From Epiperipatus broadwayi (Eukaryota > Onychophora > Udeonychophora > Euonychophora > Peripatidae), in the NCBI GenBank assembly GCA_028023455.1, contig JAQFVV010006231.1, positions 7,762,036-7,826,035 of the forward strand: DNA of 64,000 nucleotides. Reading direction: 5' to 3'. The translations under genes and the position numbers were made by a program. Positions 23,341 to 36,870 of this stretch are shown here, one piece after another (position 1 is the first letter of the stretch; each line of letters starts with the position of its first letter). The notes under the pieces were generated by a model that saw only the letters and a list, made by a program, of their open reading frames with translations, searched no databases and was not told where the DNA came from.

Positions 23341-26300
23341 TTAAAATTTTATCTTTTTTAAGCAAATTGTTGTATACTATTATGAATCTGTCTGTGATTC
23401 ACTCTTCACTCTTTTTACAGCTAGTGAGTTTAAAATACTCTAATTGAATAAAGATCAGCCACGAGATTATTCACAATTATATACATCCATTCTACATTTT
23501 ATATTAATTATTCTGTGTTAACACCTGAAAATATTTTTAATCAATCCAGGCATGTTTTATTTTATTTTAATTTTTATATTTAATTTTCTAAAAATTGAGT
23601 TTCAGATTTAGTATCTGGTATGTGAATCCAGATCTCTTTCCTGTTTTGGGATTTGATTCATCAAATGACAATATATAATCATTAATTTTATTTTAGATAA
23701 TAATATTGTTTTCATTGTTGCAGACTCTTAATATTGCAGACTCCTAATAATAACTAGCATCCTAATACAAGTAATCTTAAAGTGTTGGTGATTATAAAGC
23801 AATCAAAAAAAAAAAAAAGAAAGAAAAAAAAAAAAAGTAAAACTCATATTTACTGATAAATTTTTTTTATTGATTGAAATTAAGTCAGTAAACAATTAAT
23901 AATTATTCTGATTGTTAAGCATTACAACTGGATTAAGTAAAAATCTCTATATTTTTCACAAAAAATATTTCTTTTTTTATTTAGGAAACTTCTTGAATTT
24001 ATTATCTTACCTCAAGTGGGATTTTTATTTTAAAATGTTCTTTTCTCTTGATTGTATCAGTGAAATATATCCAGCTTATTATTTAAATTAATTTTTACAA
24101 TAATAGAAGTATAGTAACTCCAAATTGGATTATATTCATTCACTTTTATTGTTAACATATTTTTTTTTCATATTTCTTTGCAACATGTGCAGTTTTTGAG
24201 TCATTTTGAGTTTTAAGTCCTGTTTACAATTATAAATCAAAGAAAATAAGACAAATTGATTAAAAATCTTTAATCAAAGCATAATTACCTTACCTGTCAA
24301 ATAGCCATTTTAAACTTATTTTTATATCTTTCATATAGATTGCCCTTAGTTAACTGTTATTTGTAAAACAATGCCTTTTTTAAAGTCACTTTTTAATTTG
24401 ATTTTGCAATTTAATGATATAAAGGAATATTATTACAAAGTAGTTCTAATATCAAAAGGCTAGAATCAAAGATATTAAAAAATTGGCAAAGAATGATAAT
24501 TAGGTGTTCTTGTTTGGCCATAGTACTCTACATTATTTAATCTATCATGCACAGAAAACTGCCAACAAGTGCTAATATATTGCATGATTAGTCAATTTCT
24601 TCTTATACAGATCATTCTTTGAAGTGCATATTTGTATTAAAATGAATTTTTTATGTAAGAAATCACTAAACAACTTTTTTTTTCATCAGTATTCTTATGC
24701 TAGTGTGAAATGGGGTTCTCTTGATTAAATATATTTCAATCATTTAATGAGTTATTTTAAAATTACAATAAAATTTTATCAATATGCCAAATACTGGCTG
24801 TTATTAAATTCTGCTTAATTCGAAAGAGTACTTAAATTGATGTAAAAAAGTTCATTGCCTGTATTTTACAATCAGTAATACAAACCTTTCAATGAAGGGA
24901 TAGTATAAATATATATTCATAGTATTATATTTACTTTCATAAATAATATATCTAGAAAGCACAAACAATGTAAAACAACCAGATGGAAATTTTAATAGAT
25001 ATCAGTAAAATGTATATATATATATTGATGTACATTATTCAACTTTTATGTAATGAATATAATTTTGCTTGTTTATATAACGTTAATAAAATTAAATGTA
25101 ATACTTTATGCAAGCATAAAATAATTTTTAAGTTATTGCTCATTTGAAAGTAAAAGATAATGAATTCATCTAGCCAGTATTAAAAAAATATTTACTTTTT
25201 AGGCATCAAAATTTAAATAAAAATGTTTTATATTATTTTTACTTAATTGAAAATATAAAAACAATATTGTTTTAACACATGACCTAATCAATTATATAAT
25301 TTCATATGTTTAAATATTAATAAGTTATGATATTAAAAATCAGAGAGAGGTTTTAAATGCTGTGATTCTGAGTATTTTAACATATGGTATAACTTTATAA
25401 CATAAACTAGTTTGTTGTTTTTTTATTTTCAGCTAATAATTTTCATTTCTGTTATGTTAAAGAAAAATAATATTGGTTCACTGCGAAATTGCTAAAAAGT
25501 AATTAAATAAATTAAACATTTTAAACATAAACAATAAATATTTAAAGTAATAATGAAAGAAACTAAGGCACACTTTGACAATAGATATATATGTATTTAT
25601 CTTGAAATATTCAGTGCATATATTAATCTAAAAAATAAAATTCATTAAATTATTGCATAACTGTTTTATTGGTCAGGAGTATGTTCAAGTGCTGGATGTG
25701 ATGGAGATGAGCTATGATCCAAGTTTGAACTCAAAAATCTGCCATTCTATGACTGCCACTGAACTATTCAGGGCATTGTATGCAATTATTTAACCATACA
25801 GAAATTTAAATCAGTAATTTTTTTATAATCATATAATATATATATTTAAATATCATATGGATAAAAATATTTGTTGGAATTGCTTATATAAAATAAAAAA
25901 AATACTGAATACATTAAAAGAAAAAAAAAAACATTCCTGCAAATAACATTTTTAAAAAGTGAGCATAAACTATGTTTTATCATTAAAAAAAAAAAAATTC
26001 TTAGTAGCATGTTATTGATAAAAAGTTTTGTCATTTCAGAAAAAATCCTTTCTTCTGGTGCTTATGAAGAAATGTTAAATGAAAATGCTAAAATATAACA
26101 TATTCATTTAGATTTGTGGATTCTAATTCTTCAATTGAAACAGTTATTCTTAAAGATAGACATGAATGGTTTTTAAATGCATATAATTATTTTAAATATT
26201 AAATAACAGGACAAAATTAAATCAAAATTAAGATATTTTTTTAAAAAATATATATATCCTTTTTTTATTTTTATAAAAAAAGTTAACTTAATCTTTTATT

Positions 26301-27009
26301 TATGTATTGAATTTATTTATTTAATATATATTTTATATCAACATGGAAAGTTTAAAAACTAAGACTACATTTATGTTTATTAACAAAATATGAGCAAGAA
26401 AATAAAATTTAGCATATAGAGTTACAAATAATACAACTCTTAAATATATATATATATTTAAATAATAAAAATAATAGTAAAGCCAGAAAATATTTGACAT
26501 ATTGAAAGAAAAATATCATTATGTGTACCTGTTACTTAGAGGATAAAATATAGAATGAAATTATTTTGGCCTTAGGAAAATAAATCATAAAAAATATTTC
26601 AAATATTTGAACATTCTGAATATTATTCATAATATTAGATCGCAAAAAGATTATCTAAAAATTTACAAATATTTTAACTTTACAATATGATCACTGTTTC
26701 ACAATCTTAAAATTCTGATTTCAGCAACTCACATTTAAAAATATGTAAATATATTAAATAAAAAAACATTACACATTTGCATATTAATTATAAATTCATA
26801 AATTTATGCATACATTACATGTCTTTATAAAAGCAGACATATTTTTTTTTTGGTTTTGTTATACTTTCTTCAAGTTTCCCACATTCAATCTTGTGCATTT
26901 AGTCTTACAGACTGTTTAAATTATATTTCTGTATCACATGTAGTATTTTTTCTGAAAGTCTTTACATAACTTTTTAAGTTCATTTAGAACTGCTTTACAT
27001 TGCAATTTT
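23341..27009. other. Long AT-rich stretch with one weak SINE-like patch
   Basis: Mostly structureless A/T DNA with poly-A runs (23803-23836) and (TA)n tracts near 25015 and 26440. At about 25665-25790 there is a less AT-rich patch with CAAGTTTGAACTC, which resembles a tRNA B-box. It could be an old SINE, but no A-box is clear. No gene is supported. Confidence 0.4.
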
Positions 27010-27295
27010 CTTTCCTTCCATACCTTTCTCCCTTTTTCCCCCCCCCTCCCTTCTTTTTCCCCCTCACATTTTTTTTATTCTTAAATTTTTTTTTTTTTTT
27101 ACATCCCCTTCATTTTTAATTTTTTTAAAATTTTTTTCCCCTTCTTTTTTCTTTTTTCCCCCCATATCTCCCTCCTTTTTATTATTTTTTTTCTCCCTAA
27201 AAAAAAAAATTAAATTTCACAAATTATTTTAACCCCAATTTTAAATTTTTTTTTTAATTTAATTTTTAATTTTTTTTTTAATAATATTATTTTTT
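27010..27295. repeat. T/C-rich low-complexity block
   Basis: Almost only T with C runs (for example CCCTTTTTCCCCCCCCTCCC near 27030) and A-runs toward the end. The block stops abruptly at 27296-27300, where clean RTE sequence starts. It could be real pyrimidine-rich satellite or an assembly or sequencing artefact. Confidence 0.7.
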
Positions 27296-29095
27296 AAACT
27301 TTTAATATATCAATTATAATTCCATCATTACCTGGAGCCTTTCCTTTCTTCATACATTTAATTGCATGTCTCACTTCTTCATTTAAAATTCTGGGCAATT
27401 TGGAAGATGTAATAGATATAGGAGGTACTTGTTCTTTATTACTATATAATTCTTGATAAAAATCTTCTACCAATTTCATAATGTCATCCCTCTTTTTAGT
27501 AATAATTCCATCTTTTTTTCCTTATTGCAGATATAAATTTCCTACCAATACCAAAATGTTGTTTTACATTCTTAAGACTTTTATTTTCTTCTACAGCTTT
27601 CCTTGCTAGTTCACAATTATACTTTCTTATATCATTTTCAACTCTTTTCCGCACCATTTTACAAAATTCGAGATATTCAATCCTTTTTAATGCATCATTT
27701 TTGTATATCTTCATATTCCTTCTTTTCTTCTTAAATTCTCTAGTCTCAGTAGAAATTTTATTGGTCAATTGTGTTTCTTTCTACCAGCTATCTTTGTTGC
27801 AGTTTTTAAAAGTGTATCAGTTATTTTCATATTAATTTCATTCAAATCTGAATCATGTTCAAAATCTACTAATACTTGAAACCGATTTGTAAGTTCTAAT
27901 TTAAATTCATTAGAATGTTTCTGAAGATTAGGAATATCACTGTAAATATTGTTTCTCTTAATAATTTTTGTCTCTCTAGTTTTACATTAACACGTAACTT
28001 ACACCTTACTAATCGATGATCACTTCCTGTGTTAAATTTATTAAGAACATTACAATCTTGAACTATGTATTTTCTGTTAGTCAAAATATAATCCAATTCT
28101 GCTGTACCTTTATTTGGATGCTTCCATGTCCATTTCCTTTTAACATTTTTCTCAAAAAAAGAATTCATAATATAAAGTTTTTCTTTTTCTGCAAACTCCA
28201 CAAGTCTATGTCCTCTCTCATTTCTATTACCATAACCAAAATTACCCACAGCACTTTCATCTTTCATTTAACAATTTTAAAATGGTGTTTACTCTGATCA
28301 AAAGCCTTTTGTACATCCATATAAAAATCTTCTACTACTTCATCACTATGAGAACTTGTTGGGGCATAAACCTGAATTATCTGCATTTGGTATCTGCTAT
28401 TAAGTTGTATAACTAATCTTGCCACTCTGTCCGATACACCATCAATCTCCACAATATTGTTCTTCCACTTTTTATTTATAATGAATCCTACTACACTTGT
28501 ATTTCCAATATTTGTGCCTTTATAATAGAGTATATGTCCACTTTTTAAATCAATTGTCTCTTCACCTTTTCTTCTAACTTCACAAAGTCCAATAACGTCC
28601 CATTTAATATAAGAGTTCTTCTTCTAATTCTTGCAATCTTCCTTCACTTGAAAGTGATCTGCAGTTGTAAGTACCTAAATAAAAAGTCGTCATCAAATGG
28701 CAGCCTGGTCCGCAATCAGGGGATTCTTAGCACCCTCCGCCTTCGGCCACCAACCGCTGCCTTGGTTGGTGACTTTACAGCCTCCTGGGAATAAGGGCCA
28801 TGCTGCAGGAAGGAGTTTTGCTATTAACTGAAAGGAGACCCTTTGATTCCTCTTGGAGGCCTTAAAGGAACCGAGCAGGGCAAATTCCTAATGTCCACTC
28901 CATATGTTCTTGTCGTTGCAGCTGTTATTACTATGTGATTATTCATATAGTATACGAACATGGATGGGCTGTTCACCAACACGCATTAGCTAGCGTGGTG
29001 AGTTTATTGGCTTTTTACCTCTGAGTTTAAGATCAAGAAACACCATGGTTTTTCTTCTCAGTGCCTGATAAGGCAGAATGAATGTTTGTGTAAAT
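27296..29095 (-). mobile_element. RTE-type LINE, copy 2, 3'-truncated and 5'-inverted
   Basis: Collinear with copy 1 (16081-17520) from 27296 to about 28800 and clearly similar by eye. It has endonuclease pieces (LIQLNSRYQMQIIQVYAPTS and FAEKEKLYIMNSFFEKN), ELDYILTN, SDHRLVRCKLR and the linker KKGKAPGNDGIIIDILK. Reverse transcriptase is absent because the copy ends at the T/C-rich block. From 28802 to about 29095 the order reverses: TGCTGCAGGAAGGAG, GGGCAAATTCCTAATGTCCA and CACCATGGTTTTTCTTCTCA appear in the opposite orientation to copies 1 and 3. A 5' inversion of this form is the known product of twin priming during LINE insertion. Confidence 0.85.
27896..28452 (-). pseudogene. RTE endonuclease remnant
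   Basis: Two adjoining open pieces (28264-28452 and 27896-28267) cover most of the endonuclease domain. VYAPTSSHSDEVVEDFY leads to HHFKIVK, where the GDFNA block seen in copy 1 is deleted, so the nuclease would be inactive. Further on are KRKWTWKHPN, AELDYILTN and GSDHRLVRCK; the SDH block is the catalytic histidine motif of this fold and is preserved. The deletion also fuses the two frames imperfectly near 28267. Confidence 0.85.
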
Positions 29096-30930
29096 GATAA
29101 ATTAATAATACTGGCAATTATATCAAATCTAAATGAAATGGTATGTGGCAATGAAAGTGATTTGGTTCTTAAAGAAAAAAAAAATGCCAATCTGACTAAG
29201 CTATTCAATAAGATTGAATTTTCCATTTAAAAAATTATGAAGCAAAAAATAAGATTGCTTATTCTTCTCATTGGATTAATCTTAACATCTACAGTAATTA
29301 ATAATTATTTAATGACACTGTAAAGACATTGAATTTGTGCTTAAATAAAAAAACTTAAACAGATAGTTATATATAGCATAACTTTATATAAAGATATCAA
29401 AGAATTTACTCAAAAGAATGCCAACTAGCTACTAACTACAAATTATTATTATTTTTTTAAAATTTTATACAAATTTAATCAGTTTTATTTAGCACTGCCT
29501 TATTATAAGCAAGAAAGGCATAGTGATCATTTCTGTCCATCATGTTAATTTTATTCTTATCAAGACAACAATATGTAATCTTACTAATATTTTTATAACT
29601 CATAGACAACTTTTTAATTGTTGGTCTTTCAATTTATATCTTCTCTTTTCCATTTGTGTGATTTGATTAATAGGAGATCTTGAGCTTAAGATTCGTGGAT
29701 TATAATCAAGCTCTGTCATTTCCAGCACTTGAACTTTTTATTAACTTTTGAGTAATAAACCATTTTTTGGAATATGATTATTAAGTAAATATTAACTTCC
29801 TTTTTTTTATCAAGTATTTTAGTAATATAAAATAATTATTTAACTTTATCATGTAGCTTTAAATATTAAGATGTTGTAATATATTGTGGTAGAGGGGTGA
29901 GCATTGGGAAATTATTTCTAATAAGGATCAAATATTTTCACCTGCTTGTAATATTATATTGGCTAGTACCTCCACCTGCCTTTGGATAGAAAACTTAATA
30001 AAACATAAAGTTAAGTAATAATTTTCAGTAATAGTTCTCACATATCCACTTGCATCATCACTAGTCTATTTACATGGGAAATTAAACCTGTCATAATTCT
30101 CATGTTTTATCGCATTTTTTTTTGTTTAAAGTATGATAGTTGCATAAATAAAATCTATTTACAACTATCTTGAATTATAAATTATAAAATTTTCCAAGGC
30201 ATTTCCCCCTCATAGCTTTTAATAAATCAGATGTTATTTTACCAATTCCTTATACATTGTTGGGTTTGTTTTAACTATAGTTTTTATGATCACATTCTCC
30301 TTTATTCATTTTTATTTAGCTCATTAATTTTTTTACTATTAACACAAATAAGAATTTTTTATATTTATTATAAAAAAAATTACTATTTAATTTTTTTTAA
30401 ATAAATGATCTTCTCTTTGTTTTAATTGTTGCTTTATTTCTAGGTCTTCTTCTTTTGCCAGTTAAATAAATAGATTTGTTATTTTATAATCTTTTCGTTT
30501 ATCACATACCTATTCCATTACATTTATTTGGCTTTATCTGTTACAAGTTCGAATTCACTGCTAAACTTTATTTACATATTTATGTTTTAAAAGGCTTTAT
30601 TGAGCTATGGGTTTATAAAAAGGGAAAAAAAAAGAAAAGGGAAACACACACACACAAAAAAAAAGAAGAAAAGAGAGAGAAAAAAAGAAATAACAATCTT
30701 GATCAGGACTTATCATTTTCCTGATCGTTACATCAGTTTATAACCCCTTACATATATTATTGCATCAATATACCCCTTTGTCATTATTTCTGGTGATTTA
30801 GTTCTTTGGCGATGGTGAGTCATTTTTATAAATTGGAACGAAGTTGCATTTCTGAGAAAATGTTAGATGATGAAATTTTTTCATCCCTTGTTCATATAAT
30901 ATCAATTTTATTTCTAAATCTATTAGGCAT
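29096..30930. other. AT-rich stretch with a SINE-like tail
   Basis: No gene was seen. The sequence at 29660-29770 ends in ACTTTTTATTAACTTTTGAG then AATAAACCATTTTTT, similar to the ends of the repeats at 49120-49235 and 49245-49365. A purine-rich (AC)n/(AAG)n tract lies at 30625-30690. Confidence 0.4.
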
Positions 30931-31315
30931 TTTGTTTCTGGTCCATACATAAATGTACATCTGGTACACCATAGTGATTATAATACAAATGTACTAGTGT
31001 AAATGTGTCCATAAATGCCTTTTTCAAAGGTATTTAGAAGTGTTTGTATTACATACTCCTTATTTTTAAAATTTTTGGGAATGTCCCACCGGATATTATT
31101 ATATATGGGGCATGTGAATAACAAATGTGATAGGGTTTCTGATTCTCTGACACATCTTGCATATATCTTCAATATTGGTACAATTCTTTTTGTACCTACA
31201 GAAGTGTAGAGTCAGAAGTGCATCAAGATTTAGTTTTAAGAGAAAATCATAGAATTTTGGTTCTAATGACCAATATTTGAAATTTTTTGTCAATTGCTTA
31301 TTTGTTATTGTAACA
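30931..31315 (-). pseudogene. C-terminal end of a Jockey/R1-like LINE reverse transcriptase protein
   Basis: Two overlapping minus frames carry a Cys/His motif: DICKMC in one, and RESETLSHLLFTCPIYNNIR in the other after a frameshift. A C-x2-C then ...H-x4-C(P) pattern with an H-L-L-F core is a recognised C-terminal signature of many non-LTR elements. It is preceded by LKLNLDALLTLHFCRYKK. The N-terminal part of the same protein lies at 34250-35640, separated by a 2.9-kb insert. Confidence 0.7.
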
Positions 31316-34249
31316 GGATGGGGTGGTCAAATGATGGGTGAAAAAAAGGAGATTGATCATCATCATACCTGGGGGGGGGATGGCAAAATCAGTATCAACC
31401 CCAAGTAAATTTAAAATAAAATATCAATAATTTACAAAAGTATATATAAGTAAGATATATGTAAGGGGAGCATGAGATCAAGAGATCTCTTGGGAGATCA
31501 GTCAGTTAGATCAGTTAACTCCTTAGTGCAACCATGATTAACTGTATCACAGCCAGCATTATAAAAAGTAAAAGTAAGTAATACTCAAAAGAAAATAACC
31601 ATTCATCATCATGAATGATCAACAAAAGAAATCAACCGTCCATCTGGGGACTGGTTGGAAATGGATCTTCTGTAGACCAGGCTAACTGTTCAGCCCTTGC
31701 CAGCTTGTGGCAGATTATTGAAACCACTAATTTGGATGTAGTGTCTTAGTGCTCATTCATTAGAATACACAACCAGAAAAATCCAAACAATAATGCTGGG
31801 ATATTAAAACATGCTGATCATCATCAATGCTCTGGCCATTTAAGTATTATTAATGTACTCGCCAACTATAAACTTAAATTTTTAATGACTAAACTAAAAT
31901 AAAAGGTAGTGCATGGGCTTTAAAGAGTATTCTCTTTTGCACCAACCAGGATGATAATTGATTATCTCTAGATGCCCAAAAGCACTAAATACACATTCCC
32001 ACTCATATATTCATCCATTATACTTGAATCTAGTTCAGAGAACATAAGTTCTGTTATTTTTATGGTGACCAAGAGATGATTTACATAATATTCTATAACT
32101 ATTTACAATTAAGTCACTGGAATAATTTTTACAATTGAATAAGTTTATTGGATAACAATAAAAATGATATTAAGGTCTTTATAGGATAAGGCTTCTGATT
32201 TTGAATAGTATACAATAATAAAAGCTATCACATTGTGATCTACAAGATTACTACAAAATTCAAGTTATTACATTGATTTAAAATCTGATTGGCTGTCTTA
32301 GCGCATGTGAAAGATTAGCAAACTTTCAATAATATATAGTGAAAACATTTCAATTAACATAAAATAATTACAAAAAATGATTAAATTTTACATATGTGGT
32401 ACACTTCACAAGCATTAGTATTTGCAATACAATTGACAGATATACATGCGTGTGTGTGAAATTTCTGAACATATTTAACTTGTTACATAAACATAATAAA
32501 GTTAAACTTTTTAACTTATATTTTTAATAATGGACATACCTTATGTTAGGTTTATGTAAACTGCATATCAGTGAAATATATTAATTTATTTACATAACAT
32601 GTTTGAATTTTTATATAAAATACAATAAAAGATTTAAAATTTACATATACATGTGTGCATGTATTTACACAGATCGACATTTATCTATTTTAATTTATTA
32701 CAATAATAAAGTTATTAAAATATGCATTTTCACAATTAAATTCTTTGTTGAAATTATATTATAACATTCACATATTTTTTTATGGTAATTTTTACTTTGC
32801 CGGGTATAGTTTCCTTTTTTCTCCTTTTGAAAAATAACAAAACCAGTTTTGTAAGGATTATTGTTGTTTGATTAATTAGAAGTATTTAAATTAAAAACAG
32901 ATTTTGAATATTGTTTTCACTATATCAATTATTTAAAATATCTGTTTTGATATATATAACACTATCATTTTTAAAATGTCATTTTAAAATGAATTATTTA
33001 AATTTTCACTCACCATTTTATATATGTATATCTGTACTTCTCTGTATATATCTGACACAGCACACATGTAATTAATTATTTATCCATCTCAGGAATTCTC
33101 TTAGTAAGCTTGCTGGTTTATCAGTATAGTCCAGATAATGGTTGTTCTGCAATTGGTTCCATTTAGACTAGGATTTGTTAAGCTTCAGGTCAGCAAGCTA
33201 TTTTGTCCTCATTTGTTCAGGCTATTGATTCTGAAGTGACCCAGCTTCTAGTAAATCAAAACTGCTGTGAAGGAAAATAATAATAGCTTCTGGATCTACT
33301 ATCCTGCCTTCAATTATTTCATGTTCATTCTCTAACTCTAGAAAACCACAATCAGCAGTACTGCAAACTACAACAAAACTTCTAACCAACTGCTTCTCAA
33401 AAATTTGCAGCTAACTCTTAGTTAATTGCTTCACAAAAAAACTTAAGACAAGAACTGTCTTTAAAAAAAAATATTATCCAAACTTTTTTTTTATCCTGCC
33501 TTCAATTATTTCATGTTCATTCTCTAACTCTAGAAAACCACAATCGTCAGTACTGCAAACTACCACAAAACTTCTAACCAACTGCTCCTCAAAAATTTGC
33601 AGCTAACTCTTAGTTAATTGCTTTACAAAAAACTTATGACAAGATCTGTCTTTAAAAAATTATTATCCAAACTTTGCAGCTGGTCAATTTGGCCACCTGC
33701 TCAAAATATTAAAACCATACTCTTCTGGTCAGGTCTTAGAAAAGCTACAAGTCAAAACTAACTGATATTTTTTTATCAGTCTTTTTATAATCTTGGTTGG
33801 GTCACATGATAAAAACATAGTGTCTGTTTTCAATCTGTCTAATCCTTTTGAAAACAAGTTTGAAATTTTTATCAAAGTGATTAGAAAAAGTTGATTTCAA
33901 TTAACTTTAATCCTTTGGAATTTGACCAAAGGTGTGATCTACATACATGTTTTTCATCTCTTCAAATCACTTTTAATTAAAAGCTACTTTTTGGAATTTT
34001 TATCAGTTTAATTAATTAAAAAGATTTCAAAAACACCATATTTGTTTTTAAATTTTAAAATCAGAATGATAATAATACCATATTTATATTTGTTCAGTCC
34101 TTTTAAAAAGTTTACTTTATAATAAAATTTTATTTTAAATCTGAGTTATTTAACCCTTTACAATCATTACTATTTTATTCCAGAAAAATGTGTCTGTTTA
34201 TTTGTACTTTTTCTTTATTTTATATATATATATATGTGCACACACACTA
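31316..34249. mobile_element. Unclassified ~2.9-kb insert or rearranged segment interrupting the LINE
   Basis: The LINE reading stops after DRPTPTSNFWNKIIAPL (34260) and resumes near 31310. The segment between has no coding signal. Parts of it (31440-31860, 33020-33300) are less AT-rich and look like transposon non-coding sequence. I found no convincing terminal repeats or target duplication. Part of the LINE (roughly the thumb-to-C-terminus linker) appears lost, so deletion plus replacement is possible. Confidence 0.4.
33301..33675. repeat. ~190-bp direct tandem duplication
   Basis: ATCCTGCCTTCAATTATTTC begins at 33301 and again at 33493 (spacing 192). Both copies run through CTCTAGAAAACCACAATC, ACTTCTAACCAACTGCT and ATTATCCAAACTTT. 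They differ by a few substitutions and homopolymer lengths. Confidence 0.95.
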
Positions 34250-34259
34250 GTAATGGGTG

Positions 34260-35640
34260 CTATAGTGGAGCGATTATCTTATTCCAGAAATTACTTGTAG
34301 GTGTTGGCCTGTCTATGAGTGTGATTTTGAGTGCAACTTCCAGATATAGAACAAATTTGGAACAAGATGATATTAGATTAAATGTTTTTTGAATTTGATA
34401 AATGTTAATAGAATGTAAGCCCAGACCATCTTGAGATAGAGAGGACAGAATTTTCCTTAGAGATATTGACACTATTTTTTTTTTCTATAACAATTTCATA
34501 CACATTGAATACATTTTTTGCTGTAAAAGATTTTGTATATATTATTATGGATGTATAGCATCTAACTCTTGTTAATACTAAGAGATTGAAAAGGGTGACT
34601 TTGGCATAGGGTGACATGTATGATTTGGGTAGAGAATTAATTATATCCTCAGATTTGTTCATTAATTTCCTCTGAATCTGTGATCGCATTTCAGAATTGC
34701 TTAAATGGAATGGAAATCCTATGAATGAGCCTAGTTTTCCTTTGAAGTATTGCTCATGTTGACATCCAGTGCATATGGACCAAGCACTGGATTTATGCAG
34801 ATTAAACTCTAATTTATATTCTGCTGAGTGGTTATTAAGAATTTTAATTAGCTTTGCTATTTGTTTTTTTGTAGCCAGAAAGATCGTAATATCATCCATG
34901 TATGCAAACACATATAACATTAGCCTCCATTGCAGGTACAAATATTCCAGCCATCTCACTTTCAATTTCTCTAAGGAGGGGATTAATATAAAAAGTGAAT
35001 ACTAGGGCAATTAATTGTGAACCCTGTGGAATGGAATTAAATGGAGTGAAAGATGGTACGTACTTCCCACTAAGAGTTATATGAATTTCTCTACTTAAAA
35101 GATTTGTAATCAAGTAGATTAGTGCCCTGGTAATTGATATGTCTGCTAGCGGATTAATTACGATATTAATTGATACCACATCAAATGCTGATTTAATGTC
35201 CAATTGAACTACAACTGATCCATACTTTTTGTCATTTCTGACTGTATCAATCACTGTCTTATATAAAAAAGCTGCCCCCTTGAAGATCCCTTTCTTTGCA
35301 AACTGATTTTTTGACAACACTGGCAGAATGTAGGGCTCAATTCTATCTTTAACTATTGACTCCAGAATCTTGATGCCAAGTGGGCTTATTGTTATACTAC
35401 GGTCTGAGATTTTGAAATGTGATTATGTTTGCCTTCTTCTTAATGAATGGAACCATTGAGATGGGATAAAGCCCATGAATGTGATAAATTCTTTTGTTAG
35501 AAAATTGGCTAAATCTGCTAGATATTTTGTTGTGAAATGAATTAAATATTTGTTTACAAACAAGGTATTTCATGTATCCCTGGATGACATGAGTTTGATA
35601 TTGAATACAATTTTTTTTCAAAATCTCTTGGAACAAAAGC
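34260..35640 (-). pseudogene. LINE reverse transcriptase, broken into several frames
   Basis: Successive frames give the fingers (VPFIKKKANIITFQNLRP), motif A (VVQLDIKSAFDVVS), motif B (STPFNSIPQG-type block read as FNSIPQGSQLIALVF) and motif C (YMDDITIFLATKKQ). The thumb follows (LSSLSQDGLGLHSI). The catalytic Asp in motif A and both Asp residues of YMDD are retained. The enzyme would copy the element RNA at the insertion site, but at least three frameshifts break it. Confidence 0.85.
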
Positions 35641-36019
35641 TATGTTATCTTCTGGTGGGCCCAGAAAGTTATGTAGGGGTTGAATATTTCCCCTCTTTGC
35701 AAATTGAGTTTGTAGAAAAGAGTAGAACGGCTCTAGCACATTATCAGCCGCAATGCTTTGCTCTTCTAACTTGATAGCTGATGGAACCCGGTTTGATGGA
35801 GCTTGACCCAGTGCCCAGTGAATGTACTGTCTAGACTGCATTTGGGTTTGGTTCAGGTATATTTTCCTCTTCTTTATCACCAAATATTCTTTGAGTGAAT
35901 CACATGCCTATCAATAAGTTTTTCTGAGGGCTATTACATTTGTACAGCCCTCTGCAGTGGTAGCACTAAGCATTATTCTTTATGCAATTCATCTGTGAAT
36001 ATTAAAATTCTTGAAAAGA

Positions 36020-36870
36020 GGGTGATTAGTTTCTTCTTATTGTGTCAATAATGTACGAGATTATGTTTACAAAAGTAATCAATGTCTGAACAGGATCCAT
36101 TTCCATGTTACGAATTTTGAATATTGATATGTGTATCTCTGAAAAGAGATATTCTTTAGTTTGACCTGGGAGCAATATTGTAATAGTTTTACCTGTGGTG
36201 ACTGAGGGTCTATATGAAAAATTATTTTTAGATAAACCATCACAGCCCAATAATCTGAAAAAGATGAATTAATTAGTAATATTTTGACCATATGATGCAA
36301 TGCTGGTGAGTAAACCACAAGATCAATTAAAAATGAATCATTGCTGAATGAAACAGAGTTTTGTGAAAGAAAAACCTCAAGTCATGAGAGGAAAAGCCAG
36401 CCTATGTAACCATTTTTTAACAAATTTATTACACGGCATGTTAAAGTCTCCAATTAATATTATCAGATATATTGAGGATGCAAATTTTGTGTTTAGTATA
36501 TGTATAAGGTTATTTATAATTGTTTCACCTGGAGGAATGTACAGATATGCTATGTTCAAAGTTATTCTTTTATGATATAGATTAACAATTAGTATGTATG
36601 CATCGATATGTATTATTTTAAATGAGCTGAATGGGCAAGTTTTGGTTACCACAATTCCTGTACCAGCCTATAGTGAAAATGCAGCTGTGGAAAACAATGA
36701 ATAACCTCGATTGTCATAGAACTGACTGATTTGTGATTTGTTGTATATCTTAGTCTCCAACAATCCATTTATGTGTGGTTGGATAATGTTAATCCATTTT
36801 CTAAGTTTATAGCTTTTTTTTATAGAGTCTAATCCTCTGACATAAACTAATCCTATTTTTATCATCATTG
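36020..36870 (-). pseudogene. LINE AP-type endonuclease, frameshifted
   Basis: The N-terminal piece (36668-36868) contains INGLLETKIY, matching the catalytic Glu block of APE-like nucleases. The middle piece (36377-36652) has ITLNIAYLYIPPGET and LIILIGDFNMP, the Asp/Asn block. The C-terminal piece has LLINSSFSDYWAVMVYL, where the usual SDH reads SDY, losing the catalytic His. It sits directly upstream of the reverse transcriptase, as expected for LINE ORF2. Confidence 0.8.

Noticed and set aside
31321-31500. Possible LTR start (TGTAACAGGATGGGG) at the edge of the LINE insert
   Set aside because: No matching LTR at the other end near 34.2 kb and no primer site was found.
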